A stretch of DNA of 32,802 bases from a virus. Shown here piece after piece: positions 14,002-23,011 of the stretch. The position numbers and the translations under genes were made by a program. Under the pieces are notes generated by a model. It was given only the letters and a program-made list of their open reading frames with translations, was not told the origin of the DNA and searched no databases. The stretch is from the IMG/VR virus record IMGVR_UViG_3300035698_000795, positions 1 through 32,802 of that record. One strand, given 5' to 3'. Every line of letters starts with the position of its first letter. The stretch's first letter is position 1.

Positions 14002-15918
14002 CTATAGATACACACGATTAGTGGTATTGTCAATATCTGCTGTTTCCACGGTATCCGTGTAATCAGAAGTCTGGTCTTGTTCAATGTAGCAGATGAGTAT
14101 GTTGTTAACGTCAAGCACTACGTCCGTGATAGCCCACGGAGGAGTCCCATTAGAAGATGCGCCGTACTTAATACTTAATACGTTCTGGTCAGACAACTGG
14201 ATCAGTGCAAAGCGTCCGTAACCATTCGTAGGAAACGTGATGCTTTCAATCAATTGTTCGGTAGCGAAGCCTACCGGACTACCGTTCACATAGCCCCAAC
14301 CAGCGGCAATGTTAACACTATCGTTCGGTGTGCCTTGAGCAGAGGCGTCTAGATCAGGGTTACCTGTGGTGCGCTGTATGCCTTCTTGCATATTCAATAA
14401 TGCTTGAATGAATCCATGCATCAAAGCAGTCCCTGTCTCGATGCCGAGGGCAGTTTGCGCGGCAGCTAACGTAATAGCGCCGGTGCCGCCCTCAGTAATC
14501 GGTATAGGGATCGCTGACGGTAATGCCGTGGAATCGATCCCTAGGCTCGTGAGCGCCGCGGCCACAGTAGCGCCACCGGTACCACCACTCGCCACAGGTA
14601 GTGGTGTGGTCGTTAGCTCCAGTGTGTTAAAGATCGCATCACCAGTTGAACTAATGCTGACACCAGTTGGTACAGCCCAACCAGCGGCACCATAGTGTAC
14701 AATGTTGTTCAGCGCACCGGACGGTAGCTGTTCGATGCCAAGGTTCGAGAGCGCCGTGGCCACGTTAATCGCGCCAGTACCGCCACTAGTAATAGGTAGT
14801 GGCGTAGATGTTAGCGTCAAGGCATCGAACACGGCAACACCCGTTACAGAGAGACTAGCGCCTGAGGCGATGAGCCAACTGACACCATCACTACGTTGGA
14901 TCGCATTAGCTGTTGGCGTAGGCACAGTAATACCGAGCGCAGTACGTGCCGCGGACGCTGTTGTAGCACCGGTACCACCCTGTGCGACGGGCAACGCCGT
15001 GCCTAGCACCAATGACGCGAATGCGGCATCACCTGTACTACTTAGCGTAGCTGACGCGGCTATTGTCCAACCAGTCGTAGCGTCATAGCGTACGATCTGA
15101 TTTGCAGCACCAGAGGGCAGGGTCTCTACACCGAGATTTGTCCGCGCCGTAGACGCATCCGATGCACCCGTTCCACCCTCTAGTACTGCTAGGGGAGTCG
15201 TAAGTTCCAATGAATCAGCGGTCAATGCGCCTGTAACCACGAGCGCACCGGTGATGCTGAATGAAACAATAGTTCGTTCGTCAGTGATATCCCCAGTGGC
15301 GATATCTGTTCCAACCGTGGTGGAAACTGTTGCTAATTTATACTCATCAGAGTCAGGTGTCGTTACACCTTCCTTGTACTTAACGAGCTGATCCGAGGTG
15401 TTGAAGACGACAATATCTGTTCTACTACCGGACACAGGGAGCGTGACCGTCAGCGTCTGTGCCGCTGGTGCGTAGAAGAGGAAGTCGTCAAGCCTCCCGA
15501 TGCCGGCACTAACTTCAACAGTGTTACTATTAGGGCTTGAAGCCGTGACTGCGAGGCCAAACACAACACCGTCTGTACCATAGAGCCGTGCAACAGCTGT
15601 TTCAGTCATGATCTCTTGATGTTGCATCTGCTCGAAGTGTAACGGACTCCACAATCCAAGAACCAGTGCGCCCGCACTAAAAGTCTTTGTACCTTCTCGC
15701 GATAGGACTGTTACCGTGTCTGTGGTTATGTCTGTAACTACTACATGCTCGGCAACCGCTAGGTCATCGAGCGATCTAGAATCGGATATTACAGCTACAC
15801 AAGGTGTTGTTATGAATGTTGCACCTTCTCCGGACAGCATGTCAAAGGTTAGCGCAGATGTACTGAGGCTACCTGACAGATGCCCTGTTTTGATTACGTC
15901 TAGTTCGTAAAATTGCAT
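14002..15918 (-). CDS. Tail fibre protein with GGTGA repeats, 638 aa
   Basis: Five G-G-T-G-(A/G) motifs occur at about residues 246, 314, 380, 447 and 478, each followed by Ala/Thr-rich helix and N-L-G or A-L-G-I. This repeat is a hallmark of trimeric phage tail fibres, in which it forms the shaft. The first ~220 residues form a beta-rich attachment region, and the last ~130 probably form the tip. It starts directly after the tape measure stop, and its GGGAGG ribosome binding site lies inside the end of that gene. It likely forms a side or central fibre for host recognition. Confidence 0.85.
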   Translation of the reverse strand: MQFYELDVIKTGHLSGSLSTSALTFDMLSGEGATFITTPCVAVISDSRSLDDLAVAEHVVVTDITTDTVTVLSREGTKTFSAGALVLGLWSPLHFEQMQHQEIMTETAVARLYGTDGVVFGLAVTASSPNSNTVEVSAGIGRLDDFLFYAPAAQTLTVTLPVSGSRTDIVVFNTSDQLVKYKEGVTTPDSDEYKLATVSTTVGTDIATGDITDERTIVSFSITGALVVTGALTADSLELTTPLAVLEGGTGASDASTARTNLGVETLPSGAANQIVRYDATTGWTIAASATLSSTGDAAFASLVLGTALPVAQGGTGATTASAARTALGITVPTPTANAIQRSDGVSWLIASGASLSVTGVAVFDALTLTSTPLPITSGGTGAINVATALSNLGIEQLPSGALNNIVHYGAAGWAVPTGVSISSTGDAIFNTLELTTTPLPVASGGTGGATVAAALTSLGIDSTALPSAIPIPITEGGTGAITLAAAQTALGIETGTALMHGFIQALLNMQEGIQRTTGNPDLDASAQGTPNDSVNIAAGWGYVNGSPVGFATEQLIESITFPTNGYGRFALIQLSDQNVLSIKYGASSNGTPPWAITDVVLDVNNILICYIEQDQTSDYTDTVETADIDNTTNRVYL

Positions 15919-18900
15919 CTAGTAGATCCTCCCACGGCCACCGACTTTGACTAGTCCGCGACTCATAGCTTTGTTAATTCCGTTTGCCATTCTGCGCATA
16001 TCAACTTGTTCGTTATTGACTGCGTTCATATGCTGTGTACTATTAAATGTTACATTCTGACGTGTTGTACTTGGATTAAACATACCGTTGATCCTATCCA
16101 TTAGCGCGCCCATAGGTGTTTGAATCGGTCCAGGCACACTAGCCACAGGCTTATCAATCAGATGACCTAGCGCAGTAACAGTATCAGCCGTATTAATAGC
16201 TGTAAGCTCATCGTACGTCAGACCTTGCGCATTAAGTTCATTAGCAGTATAATTAAGACGTAACGTGTCAGTTCTTGTTTTACGTAACTCGTCTAATTGC
16301 TTTTGACTCAAGTTACTATTGTCTGTGACCACTGTTTTCTGTTCAGATAATACGTTGTCACGTATAGCGATCCCTAGTGCATCACTAACAGTATCAAGTA
16401 GACCAGCCATGTCAGCATTAGTTTGTTTACCGAAATATTCATGCCCGACTAATTGCCGTATTTCATCAACAATAACTAATGCCGCTTGCTGACCCTCCGT
16501 ATTACTTGGATTATCTACTACAGAGCGTAACGTATCTTTTAACAAATGCATGATACGTATAGTTTCTTGATCTGTTTGGAATTTACCGCCTTGACCCGTA
16601 TCTGCACCTGCTAGCACAGCATCATAGACAGCATTATACATTTCACCTTGTCCAGCACCAAAGAATTTACCTATGCTGAAATCGAATGAACTTTCTACTT
16701 CAGCAGTAAGCTCACGTATAGGTGAAAACACAAGTTCTGAATTCTTCTGTTTAGCCTGTAATTCAGCCATGGCTCTGAGACGTAATTCGCTATCAAACTT
16801 AATCGCATCTGTAGCCACATCGCGAGCATATTCTGCCTGTAATTTCGCTTTATACGCTTCTGTCTCGTCAATTAGCGCCTTCTCCATGGCAACCAAATGT
16901 GGGTAGTTATCAATATTCTGGCCAGTTGACTCTAATAACTCAGCTAATCCTTTGAACACATTAATCGCGCCATCAGTATAACTACCGAAGGAAGTCATTA
17001 ACGAATTATGTACGTTCTCCTGAGCTGCTACTAACTTATCATTAGCATCTGAGAATGGCTGTGCATACGTTTCTTCAAACTTTCCTCTATCGGCAACAGT
17101 GCGTTCTATTAGTGAATTTTTATAATCAGCACCCGTAGGTTGGAACTCTGTAATATCAAAGTCCTTAATCATATCCATGTATTCTTGGATCTTCACATTA
17201 CGTTCTTCTGCGAACGCGATCTCTTCTTTCAACGCATCAGCTTTATCAGCTTCTGCAGTGGCCACTATACCTTGTAATCTGGCCTGTTCAATATCCATGT
17301 CAACAATACGTCTACGATGCCAGTCAATGACCTTGTAGCTAGCGCCTTGATTCTTCAACATTTCAAGCTGATCCACTAAGCCCTTGTACATTATGTCAAA
17401 GTTCTTCTGCCAATCTACACCTTGCCCCGCTTGGAAGGCGTCAGTGGCTTGGTCACTAAAATGCTGGATCTTTTGTTCATACAACTTACCTTGATCATTA
17501 AGTGTCCGAGCCATTACGTTCGCACGATCCTGATAACCCCGCTTAATCTGCTGATCAAAGAATCCAGCAGCATTATAATCACCGTTCTGTCTGGCCTTCT
17601 GCAGATTACTCTCAGCCTGTTTTATGAAGTTGTCAATATCTTTTAAGGCTCTAGTCGAGTCGGCATCTTCAAGATCAAACTGGAATATGGATTCCATTGG
17701 GCCTTGCTCAATATCGTCCATAGCGTCTCTGGCTTTGTTGAACAAATCTACAGCACCGCTGAGTTGATCATTCAAAGAATCAAGCTCATTATTTAAGTCT
17801 AACGCAATATCTTGTTCAACATATTTAATCTTCTCCGCTAACTCTTCATACATTTCAACGCGATCATTAACAGACTTCTGTGTATCAGCAACTTCTTGTG
17901 CCAGTATTTCCGAGTGGTCACGCAGTAGTTCATTACCGACTTTAGTCCGTTCTTTAATCTCTTGTTTATATTCCATAAGCAACAGATTATTACGATCTGC
18001 TACAGCTTTAGCCATTGCGGCTGTTGTTTCTTCAACAGCTTGTTTTCTTTCCCTCTCAGCCGCCGCCATTTTGTACATGATATACAACATGGCCGTAAGC
18101 CCAATTATTAACCCGCCAGTCTTCAGCGTAAGAATAGTCATAGAATGGTTCATCTTGCGGAATGCCTGTATAGCTAATACACCTACAGCCGGTATTACAC
18201 CGGTATATGTTACCTGCACTAAATGTTCTAGTGCAAAAGTAAGTGCCTCAGCACCTTGTGATGCTATAACTAGATCGTCAACAAAGGCCGTACCTAGATC
18301 AGCGGCAAACACGTTAGCGATCTTGTTCTGTGCGATCTCGATCTTTTTACCTTGGTTCTCAAGGACAATCTCTGTGGCCCTCCCATAGGAGGCCATAGCA
18401 TTTTCAATAGCTTCAAGATTCTTAATGTACTTCTTAAGGCCCTTACCACTAAGAGCTAGTGCACCAGTAATACCACGAATACGATTAACTAACTTAGCCG
18501 TTTCAGAAGCACTACCGCGAGTGTGCTTATACATTTCCTGTAACAGGCCGCTGAAGCCATAGATTGCTACAGCCTGTTCACCTGTAGTGACACCCATCTT
18601 ACCAAAGATCTCATTCATGGACTCGGTTGGTTTCAACAATTTAAGCATGATACCACGTAACTGTGTATTAGCTTTACTGAACGACACACCCTGAATAGTC
18701 AATGTAGCAATCGCGGCTTGTAATTCGTTCAGACTGATCCCAAGCTGTGACGCGATAACAGCCACGTCACCAATCGACGTTGCCATATCCGTAATACGCA
18801 CACGACCAAGTTCAACAGTCTTGAACCATGATGCTGACACATTTGCCGCTTCAGACACGTTCATATTGTACGCGTTCAATGTGGCTGTCAACAGGAGCGT

Positions 18901-20100
18901 AGCGTCACTGACACTAGTGACCCCTACAGCAGCTAACTGATTCGCTTGATCTACAAAAGTGAGAATATCTGCGCCTTCAGCGATCTGATTTGACAGTGCC
19001 TGATATGCCGCTTCAACCTGAGTAGTTATGTCATTACCCCAAGTATCCGACACAGCACGTAGTCCAGCTATCCACTGGAGCGTTGTCAACTGAGCATCTT
19101 GGGATATTGTCTGGACTTCAGAAATAGACTTGTATAACTGCTTCGTGTTCTCAACACCTTCAGCTATAGCCCCAGACATTGCAGAAATCGCTCTATGGAT
19201 ACTTTGTACAGCAACCAAACGCGCCATAGTCTGCCAAGAGAGGAGTAGTCCTTCTGATTCACCCTTCAACTTCTTCATGGCGGTATCAACAGCAGTTACC
19301 TCTGCTGCCATACCCTTCTTAGTCTGAGTCAGTCGTTCGTTATAGTGTGCCTTTAATTGTGCTTTACTGAAACCTAGGTACTCTTCTTCTTTATTAAGTA
19401 ATTTACGTAGGTGATTCTTTAGTACTACTGAGGCTTTTTGATTAGCTTTCTGTATAAAGTTGTCAGCTAATCTAGACGCTTGTTTATCTTGGTGTAATTT
19501 TGCGTCACTAGCTGTTTTAGCCTTAGCTATACCGTCTTGTAGCGTCTGCGTATTTTTGAGTGTAGCGGCATCACGTATAGCCTGTTCTTCATCGGCGTTC
19601 TTTTTGTAACCTTCACGTAATTGCTGAAAATTCTTGTCGCGGATCGCTTCCTGTTTCTGTCGATATTCTCTTAAGCGTTGCGTCTTATCTTCTTGAGCTT
19701 TCTTCTCAATGCCGGCAATTTCTTTTGCTTCATCTTTAGCGGTCTTGGTATCATCAGAAGGTGATTGTAAGACAGTAGCTGAACTATGTTTAGTTAGTTC
19801 ATCAACGCCCCTACCTGTGACCCTGAACGTGGCATTCAGTGCATCACCCGCCTTAGTCATTTCATTTAATTCACCGGTGACACGTGGCATTGCGCCAGCC
19901 AGATTACCGAATGCTAGATCAAGACTACCTACATCCTTAAGTGTCACTTTGGCTGTAGTAGTAAAACCACCTTCAGGATTAGCGGTCTCTAATACCTTAA
20001 TGGTCTCGATCATGGAGTTACGCATCGCGTCAGAGGCTTTACCGGTCTTGACCGCCTCTCTAGAGATGTCCACTAGTGACCGTAGTATCTTATTTTCCAT
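15919..20100 (-). CDS. Tail tape measure protein, 1393 aa
   Basis: The longest gene in the window. It is rich in charged coiled coil: residues about 120-290 are K/E/Q/R-rich helix. A TP901-type tape-measure core lies at about 310-520, including a conserved run of A-N-Q-L-A-A-V-G-V-T and M-A-T-S-I-G-D-V-A. Two hydrophobic segments (about 635-655 and 662-682) are typical of the pore- or membrane-interacting part used in DNA ejection. Long helical stretches follow to the end. It sets tail length; at the usual rough 0.15 nm per residue it would suggest a tail near 200 nm, which is inference. It overlaps the preceding stop by 1 base (TAATG). Confidence 0.93.
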   Translation of the reverse strand: MENKILRSLVDISREAVKTGKASDAMRNSMIETIKVLETANPEGGFTTTAKVTLKDVGSLDLAFGNLAGAMPRVTGELNEMTKAGDALNATFRVTGRGVDELTKHSSATVLQSPSDDTKTAKDEAKEIAGIEKKAQEDKTQRLREYRQKQEAIRDKNFQQLREGYKKNADEEQAIRDAATLKNTQTLQDGIAKAKTASDAKLHQDKQASRLADNFIQKANQKASVVLKNHLRKLLNKEEEYLGFSKAQLKAHYNERLTQTKKGMAAEVTAVDTAMKKLKGESEGLLLSWQTMARLVAVQSIHRAISAMSGAIAEGVENTKQLYKSISEVQTISQDAQLTTLQWIAGLRAVSDTWGNDITTQVEAAYQALSNQIAEGADILTFVDQANQLAAVGVTSVSDATLLLTATLNAYNMNVSEAANVSASWFKTVELGRVRITDMATSIGDVAVIASQLGISLNELQAAIATLTIQGVSFSKANTQLRGIMLKLLKPTESMNEIFGKMGVTTGEQAVAIYGFSGLLQEMYKHTRGSASETAKLVNRIRGITGALALSGKGLKKYIKNLEAIENAMASYGRATEIVLENQGKKIEIAQNKIANVFAADLGTAFVDDLVIASQGAEALTFALEHLVQVTYTGVIPAVGVLAIQAFRKMNHSMTILTLKTGGLIIGLTAMLYIMYKMAAAERERKQAVEETTAAMAKAVADRNNLLLMEYKQEIKERTKVGNELLRDHSEILAQEVADTQKSVNDRVEMYEELAEKIKYVEQDIALDLNNELDSLNDQLSGAVDLFNKARDAMDDIEQGPMESIFQFDLEDADSTRALKDIDNFIKQAESNLQKARQNGDYNAAGFFDQQIKRGYQDRANVMARTLNDQGKLYEQKIQHFSDQATDAFQAGQGVDWQKNFDIMYKGLVDQLEMLKNQGASYKVIDWHRRRIVDMDIEQARLQGIVATAEADKADALKEEIAFAEERNVKIQEYMDMIKDFDITEFQPTGADYKNSLIERTVADRGKFEETYAQPFSDANDKLVAAQENVHNSLMTSFGSYTDGAINVFKGLAELLESTGQNIDNYPHLVAMEKALIDETEAYKAKLQAEYARDVATDAIKFDSELRLRAMAELQAKQKNSELVFSPIRELTAEVESSFDFSIGKFFGAGQGEMYNAVYDAVLAGADTGQGGKFQTDQETIRIMHLLKDTLRSVVDNPSNTEGQQAALVIVDEIRQLVGHEYFGKQTNADMAGLLDTVSDALGIAIRDNVLSEQKTVVTDNSNLSQKQLDELRKTRTDTLRLNYTANELNAQGLTYDELTAINTADTVTALGHLIDKPVASVPGPIQTPMGALMDRINGMFNPSTTRQNVTFNSTQHMNAVNNEQVDMRRMANGINKAMSRGLVKVGGRGRIY

Positions 20101-20657
20101 TAGAACGTGCTCCCTGTAAGCGCCAAACTATAAATTTGTTCTGCGAAATCTTCAAACAACTTATGCCACTTATCATCAAACGCTTTCCTGGCCTTAGGTA
20201 ATATTTGATCTATCCAACTTGATGCTGGAGGACTCGCCAGATTATTCTCATTTAGGTAGAATTGTAGTACCTTGATATCAAATAGAAAATGAAACACTGG
20301 ATTACTTGGTGATCCATATTCTATTTCATAGCAAGATTCACCTATACGTACACCTAAGTCATAAGACTTAAGTTGACCAGTACCTTCTCGGAACTTAGGT
20401 GTCTTAGAGTAATACTTCTTTGGTGCTTTGTTACGCATAGCCGCACGTACTAGGTTACGTGCGCCTACACGATCTGCTAAAGGTTGCATTTGACCCAGAG
20501 ACATCCCTGAGTCTACGACGATAGATTCAACAACTATGTCGACAAACACCTTGATACAGTCATCCCAAATATCTTGTAACTTAGTATGTATAATACCAGC
20601 TACATCAACGCTAGTGCCATTGATAATTTGGTCTACTGTGACTCTACCTTTAGGCAT
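20100..20657 (-). CDS. Tail-completion-like protein between chaperone and tape measure, 185 aa
   Basis: An alpha/beta protein. The basic central part (about 70-100, with R-N-K-A-P-K-K-Y-Y-S-K and T-G-Q-L-K-S) is loosely reminiscent of HK97-gp10-like head-tail joining proteins, which often carry an R-A-P-x-x-T-G-x-L-x-x-S motif. The gene sits between the tail chaperones and the tape measure, an unusual place for gp10-like proteins, so the match is weak. GGAGG lies five bases before the ATG, and a 12-bp hairpin lies just upstream. Its structural role is inferred from position. Confidence 0.6.
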   Translation of the reverse strand: MPKGRVTVDQIINGTSVDVAGIIHTKLQDIWDDCIKVFVDIVVESIVVDSGMSLGQMQPLADRVGARNLVRAAMRNKAPKKYYSKTPKFREGTGQLKSYDLGVRIGESCYEIEYGSPSNPVFHFLFDIKVLQFYLNENNLASPPASSWIDQILPKARKAFDDKWHKLFEDFAEQIYSLALTGSTF

Positions 20658-20669
20658 TTAATCCTCCGT

Positions 20670-20697
20670 ATGATGGCTACATCCTTGTAGCCATCAT
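20670..20697 (-). repeat. 12-bp hairpin between the chaperone and the next gene
   Basis: ATGATGGCTACA and its exact complement close a 4-nt loop. The stem begins inside the last codons of the frameshift product and contains its stop codon (20677-20679). It is not followed by a U-run on the transcribed strand, so it is not a standard terminator. It may slow ribosomes, block RNA decay, or adjust expression between chaperone and tape measure genes. Confidence 0.6.
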
Positions 20698-21341
20698 TAG
20701 TTCAACTTCATCATTTGATCTAACTCTATCATAACCTAGTAGTAGAGCTTGACTTCGCGATGTATTTTCTATCCAGTTAGGCTTCACATTCGGAGGCATT
20801 ATTCCGTATCGTTCACAGGCTCTCCAGATGGAGTAGAGTCCTGATCGCTGTTTAGGATACGTAACTTCTCTGCTTCCTGTGCCGCCTGACCAGCTAAAAA
20901 ACGCTCGGTTGCTTCTTCAACATCATCGTCACTAAGACCATTAGCCTTAATAACCAACATAATCAATCGTGACGCGTGTTTATCACCAAAGAATTGCATA
21001 AGCTCATCTTTCGCGTTGGCCCACGTGTCCGGTATCAGCATGTCAACATTAGCCCATTCAACACCTTCGGGAAGGACTATACTATTGACAAACATCCAAT
21101 CTGAATGATGGTTAACATAAACATCCATCTTTTCCTTGTAGCTTGCGTTTTCCAGATCAGGCTCTTTAATATCGCCTGGAAGTATACGGATAGGAACTTT
21201 CGGGCGAGGGCAAAGCTCGTTGAATCCGTCATAGTTCTCAATAGCTTTCGCCTTGAAAACGAACTCCTTGTCACCTCTCGGAATAACAAGCAACTCGAAA
21301 TGCGGCGCAAAGTCTGTTGCATTAACACCATTAATAATCAT
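20677..21341 (-). CDS. Tail assembly chaperone, long form made by -1 frameshift (lambda GT-like), 221 aa
   Basis: Translation starts at 21341, proceeds for 149 residues, slips back one base on TTTTTTA (20895-20901), and continues for 72 residues in the -1 frame to a TAG at 20677-20679. The extra domain is open throughout and reads L-Y-S-I-W-R-A-C-E-R-Y-G-I-M-P-P-N-V before W-I-E-N-T-S-R-S-Q-A-L-L-L-G-Y, the pattern typical of the T part of siphophage G/GT chaperones. The long form bridges tape measure and tail tube during assembly. The ATG at 20799 in the same frame might also allow independent initiation of a 40-residue piece. Frameshifting is inferred from sequence and is well known in this family. 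Confidence 0.85.
20799..21341 (-). CDS. Tail assembly chaperone, short form (lambda G-like), 180 aa
   Basis: The unshifted product. It has a mixed alpha/beta N-terminus and a helical end (about 110-160, including A-T-E-R-F-L-A-G-Q-A-A-Q-E-A-E), the usual profile of G-type tail chaperones, which coat the tape measure. It lies between the tail-tube candidate and the tape measure, as in lambda. The start overlaps the tail-tube stop by 4 bp (ATGA), with only a weak ribosome binding site, so it is probably translationally coupled. The last ~31 residues are encoded after the slip site and are absent from the long form. Confidence 0.85.
   Translation of the reverse strand: MIINGVNATDFAPHFELLVIPRGDKEFVFKAKAIENYDGFNELCPRPKVPIRILPGDIKEPDLENASYKEKMDVYVNHHSDWMFVNSIVLPEGVEWANVDMLIPDTWANAKDELMQFFGDKHASRLIMLVIKANGLSDDDVEEATERFLAGQAAQEAEKLRILNSDQDSTPSGEPVNDTE
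20895..20901 (-). promoter_or_regulatory. Programmed -1 frameshift site TTTTTTA
   Basis: On the coding strand the codons are CGT TTT TTA, giving the canonical X-XXY-YYZ heptamer (six T then A). It is positioned in codons 147-149 of the chaperone, with the -1 frame open for 72 codons beyond it. A short hairpin-forming stretch and purine-rich GAAGAAG lie upstream of the heptamer and may assist slippage. I see no strong downstream pseudoknot by eye. Confidence 0.85.
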
Positions 21342-21892
21342 GATGCAGCAGCCTCTCTAAGGGTGGTGATGGCGGTCACGTTGCATTTGCCTGTGATTGC
21401 CAGTGTACCAGCCTTGGTATCGAAAGCGATCTGTTCATAACGGAAGTCAGGAAGTGTGATCGTTTCGTTTGGTTTCGTCAACGTACCGGCACATGTCGGG
21501 ACGTATGCAATAATCAGGTCGACCGCGAACGGGCGACAACCATCTGCGTCGGTGGATACCCACGCGGAGGCCTGTCCAGTCTTGGACAGTGCTTCACGGA
21601 TAGAGGGGACTGCGGCTTCATCTGTTGCGTCAGACTTGATATAGATCCACTTGGCGTCAAGGGAGACGTCAACAGGTTCTTCATCAGCCAGACGTACATC
21701 ATCCAGTACACCACGATCGAGGAGATATTCAAGCGTACGCTTCTCGGTGAAGGTAAGATTACCTTCCCCGATACCAACCGTAATGTTCAACGGTGTCGTG
21801 GGCGTATTGTCTTGAATCTTGATCGTAGCCTGTTTCATGTCGATCTGAGCATACAGGCTCGGCCATGCCTCCAGAATACCAAAATGTAACAT
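21338..21892 (-). CDS. Major tail tube protein, 184 aa
   Basis: Position directly upstream of the chaperone gene and the length fit a tail tube subunit. The sequence has the beta-rich pattern of this family: an I-K-I-Q-D strand (23-27), G-E-G-N-L-T-F-T-E-K-R (42-52), Y-L-L-D-R-G (56-61), P-V-D-V-S-L-D-A-K-W (73-82), and a C-terminal L-P-D-F-R-Y-E-Q-I strand. It would polymerise around the tape measure to form the tube. The start at 21892 is preferred over a downstream ATG at 21838 because GGAGG lies seven bases before the first. It shares its A with the upstream stop (TAATG). Confidence 0.8.
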   Translation of the reverse strand: MLHFGILEAWPSLYAQIDMKQATIKIQDNTPTTPLNITVGIGEGNLTFTEKRTLEYLLDRGVLDDVRLADEEPVDVSLDAKWIYIKSDATDEAAVPSIREALSKTGQASAWVSTDADGCRPFAVDLIIAYVPTCAGTLTKPNETITLPDFRYEQIAFDTKAGTLAITGKCNVTAITTLREAAAS

Positions 21893-22371
21893 TATTCGTC
21901 CTCCATAGTCATTTCGTAATGACCTTCAACAGTTCCCTGCTGAATTGTGTTTGTTTCTTCTACTTGTGCGAAGTTAGTAGCTCCAAACTGATCGCGCCGA
22001 TCTGTTAGAAGCGACATACAACCTACTAGCGTATCGTCATCATTGTCGCCATCACCATAACGGTATATGTTCACGCTATTAAACAAACCTAAGGCTGTAC
22101 CTAACATCATAGGTAGGCCGAGCCAGTTGTCCGTTGTGATGTGAGTCCCTAATATGTTGATCTCCATCTTGACTTCATACTCATGGCCTTGTAGTTCAAC
22201 CACTTTCGGTCCGTCAATACGGATTTCGTAGCGACTTTTTGACTCGTCAATATCTACATCTTGCCCTATAACGTGTATCTTAGAAGCATCAATACCAGTA
22301 GCTACTAAGCCATCTTTGAAATGCTTAGCGAGTGAGACGTATAACCATCTTACTTGGTCACTATTCAGCAT
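21892..22371 (-). CDS. Tail terminator-like protein, 159 aa
   Basis: A compact alpha/beta protein, located between a neck-protein candidate and the tail tube, where tail terminators (lambda gpU type) normally lie. The start is taken as the ATG at 22371, because AGGAGG lies six bases upstream; an in-frame ATG nine codons earlier lacks a site. It overlaps the preceding gene by 11 bp. Near residues 60-85, the hydrophobic run of M-E-I-N-I-L-G-T-H-I-T-T and L-G-L-P-M-M-L-G-T is consistent with ring-forming terminators, but this is by position and general profile, not a clear motif. Confidence 0.65.
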   Translation of the reverse strand: MLNSDQVRWLYVSLAKHFKDGLVATGIDASKIHVIGQDVDIDESKSRYEIRIDGPKVVELQGHEYEVKMEINILGTHITTDNWLGLPMMLGTALGLFNSVNIYRYGDGDNDDDTLVGCMSLLTDRRDQFGATNFAQVEETNTIQQGTVEGHYEMTMEDE

Positions 22372-22759
22372 CTGTACCTCCTGACACGTTCTTAACAAGA
22401 ACCATACGACCTAGATTAATATCCAGTGGGAACGTCTTAGTAACGACCCAATCTAACGAGTTAAAACGACATTTCATACCTTCATCAACGACAGCAATAT
22501 CTGAAGCCTTCATGATAATGAGTCTTTCACTCATATCGATCCAACCACCTTGTGCTGGCCACGGAACATCGAGCGCGATTTGACGCGCACTCTTTGCGTC
22601 AAGTACAATAGCCTTCCTGATCGTGGTACTAGTCGGTGTACGTGTGATCCCACCAGTTTCGTCGTCATTGACAACTACTTCTGATCTGAACACGACCAAC
22701 TGGCCCCAGTCCTTTTTCAACCTGTACAAGACAGTTCTGATGTACCGTGCATTTCTCAT
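22361..22759 (-). CDS. Head-closure/neck-like protein, 132 aa
   Basis: A short beta-rich protein, with a basic N-terminus (R-Y-I-R-T-V-L-Y-R-L-K-K-D) and a final R-M-V-L-V-K-N strand. Its place after the capsid gene and just before the tail terminator matches head-closure or neck proteins, which seal the portal after DNA packaging and join the tail. It starts on the TAATG overlap with the small membrane protein gene. The assignment is from gene order, size and composition. Confidence 0.55.
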   Translation of the reverse strand: MRNARYIRTVLYRLKKDWGQLVVFRSEVVVNDDETGGITRTPTSTTIRKAIVLDAKSARQIALDVPWPAQGGWIDMSERLIIMKASDIAVVDEGMKCRFNSLDWVVTKTFPLDINLGRMVLVKNVSGGTDAE

Positions 22760-22983
22760 TATTTATCACCTCTAGCCGCACAACGCTCTACAATACGCGT
22801 TACCGCGTTCATCGCTGCCGTATTCGACTGAATAGTAGTAACAAGTGTTTCTTGTATCCACGTGCTCTGCTTATTCTGTTCTATATTCGTCCGCTTTTCA
22901 CGCTGCATGTCACGATAGATCACGATGGCTATAACAATACCTGCTATACCGTATTGCGCAAGTTCGTGAAGAAATAGTTCCAT
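22759..22983 (-). CDS. Small single-span membrane protein, holin-like (BhlA/UviB type)
   Basis: 74 residues: a hydrophobic segment at about 9-23 (QYGIAGIVIAIVIYRDM), then a charged helical tail (26-55) and a basic end. This layout is shared by BhlA/UviB-like holin or accessory membrane proteins. Its location between the coat gene and the neck genes is unusual for a holin and no lysin is nearby, so a structural or injection role is equally possible. GGGAG lies six bases before the ATG. It is coupled to the next gene by TAATG. Confidence 0.55.
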   Translation of the reverse strand: MELFLHELAQYGIAGIVIAIVIYRDMQREKRTNIEQNKQSTWIQETLVTTIQSNTAAMNAVTRIVERCAARGDK

Positions 22984-23011
22984 GTTGATCTCCCTTTCAT
23001 TAAGAGTTCAT

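Noticed and set aside
14408-15088. Two plus-strand open frames inside the fibre gene
   Set aside because: They are antisense to the GGTGA-repeat fibre; Pro/Val-rich sequence mirrors the repeat codons, with no start signals.
20670-20697. Intrinsic terminator after the chaperone gene
   Set aside because: No U-run follows on the transcribed strand, and a tightly linked tape measure operon continues downstream.
21837-21838. Downstream ATG at 21838 as start of the tail tube gene
   Set aside because: No ribosome binding site precedes it, whereas the ATG at 21892 has GGAGG at good spacing and couples to the previous stop.
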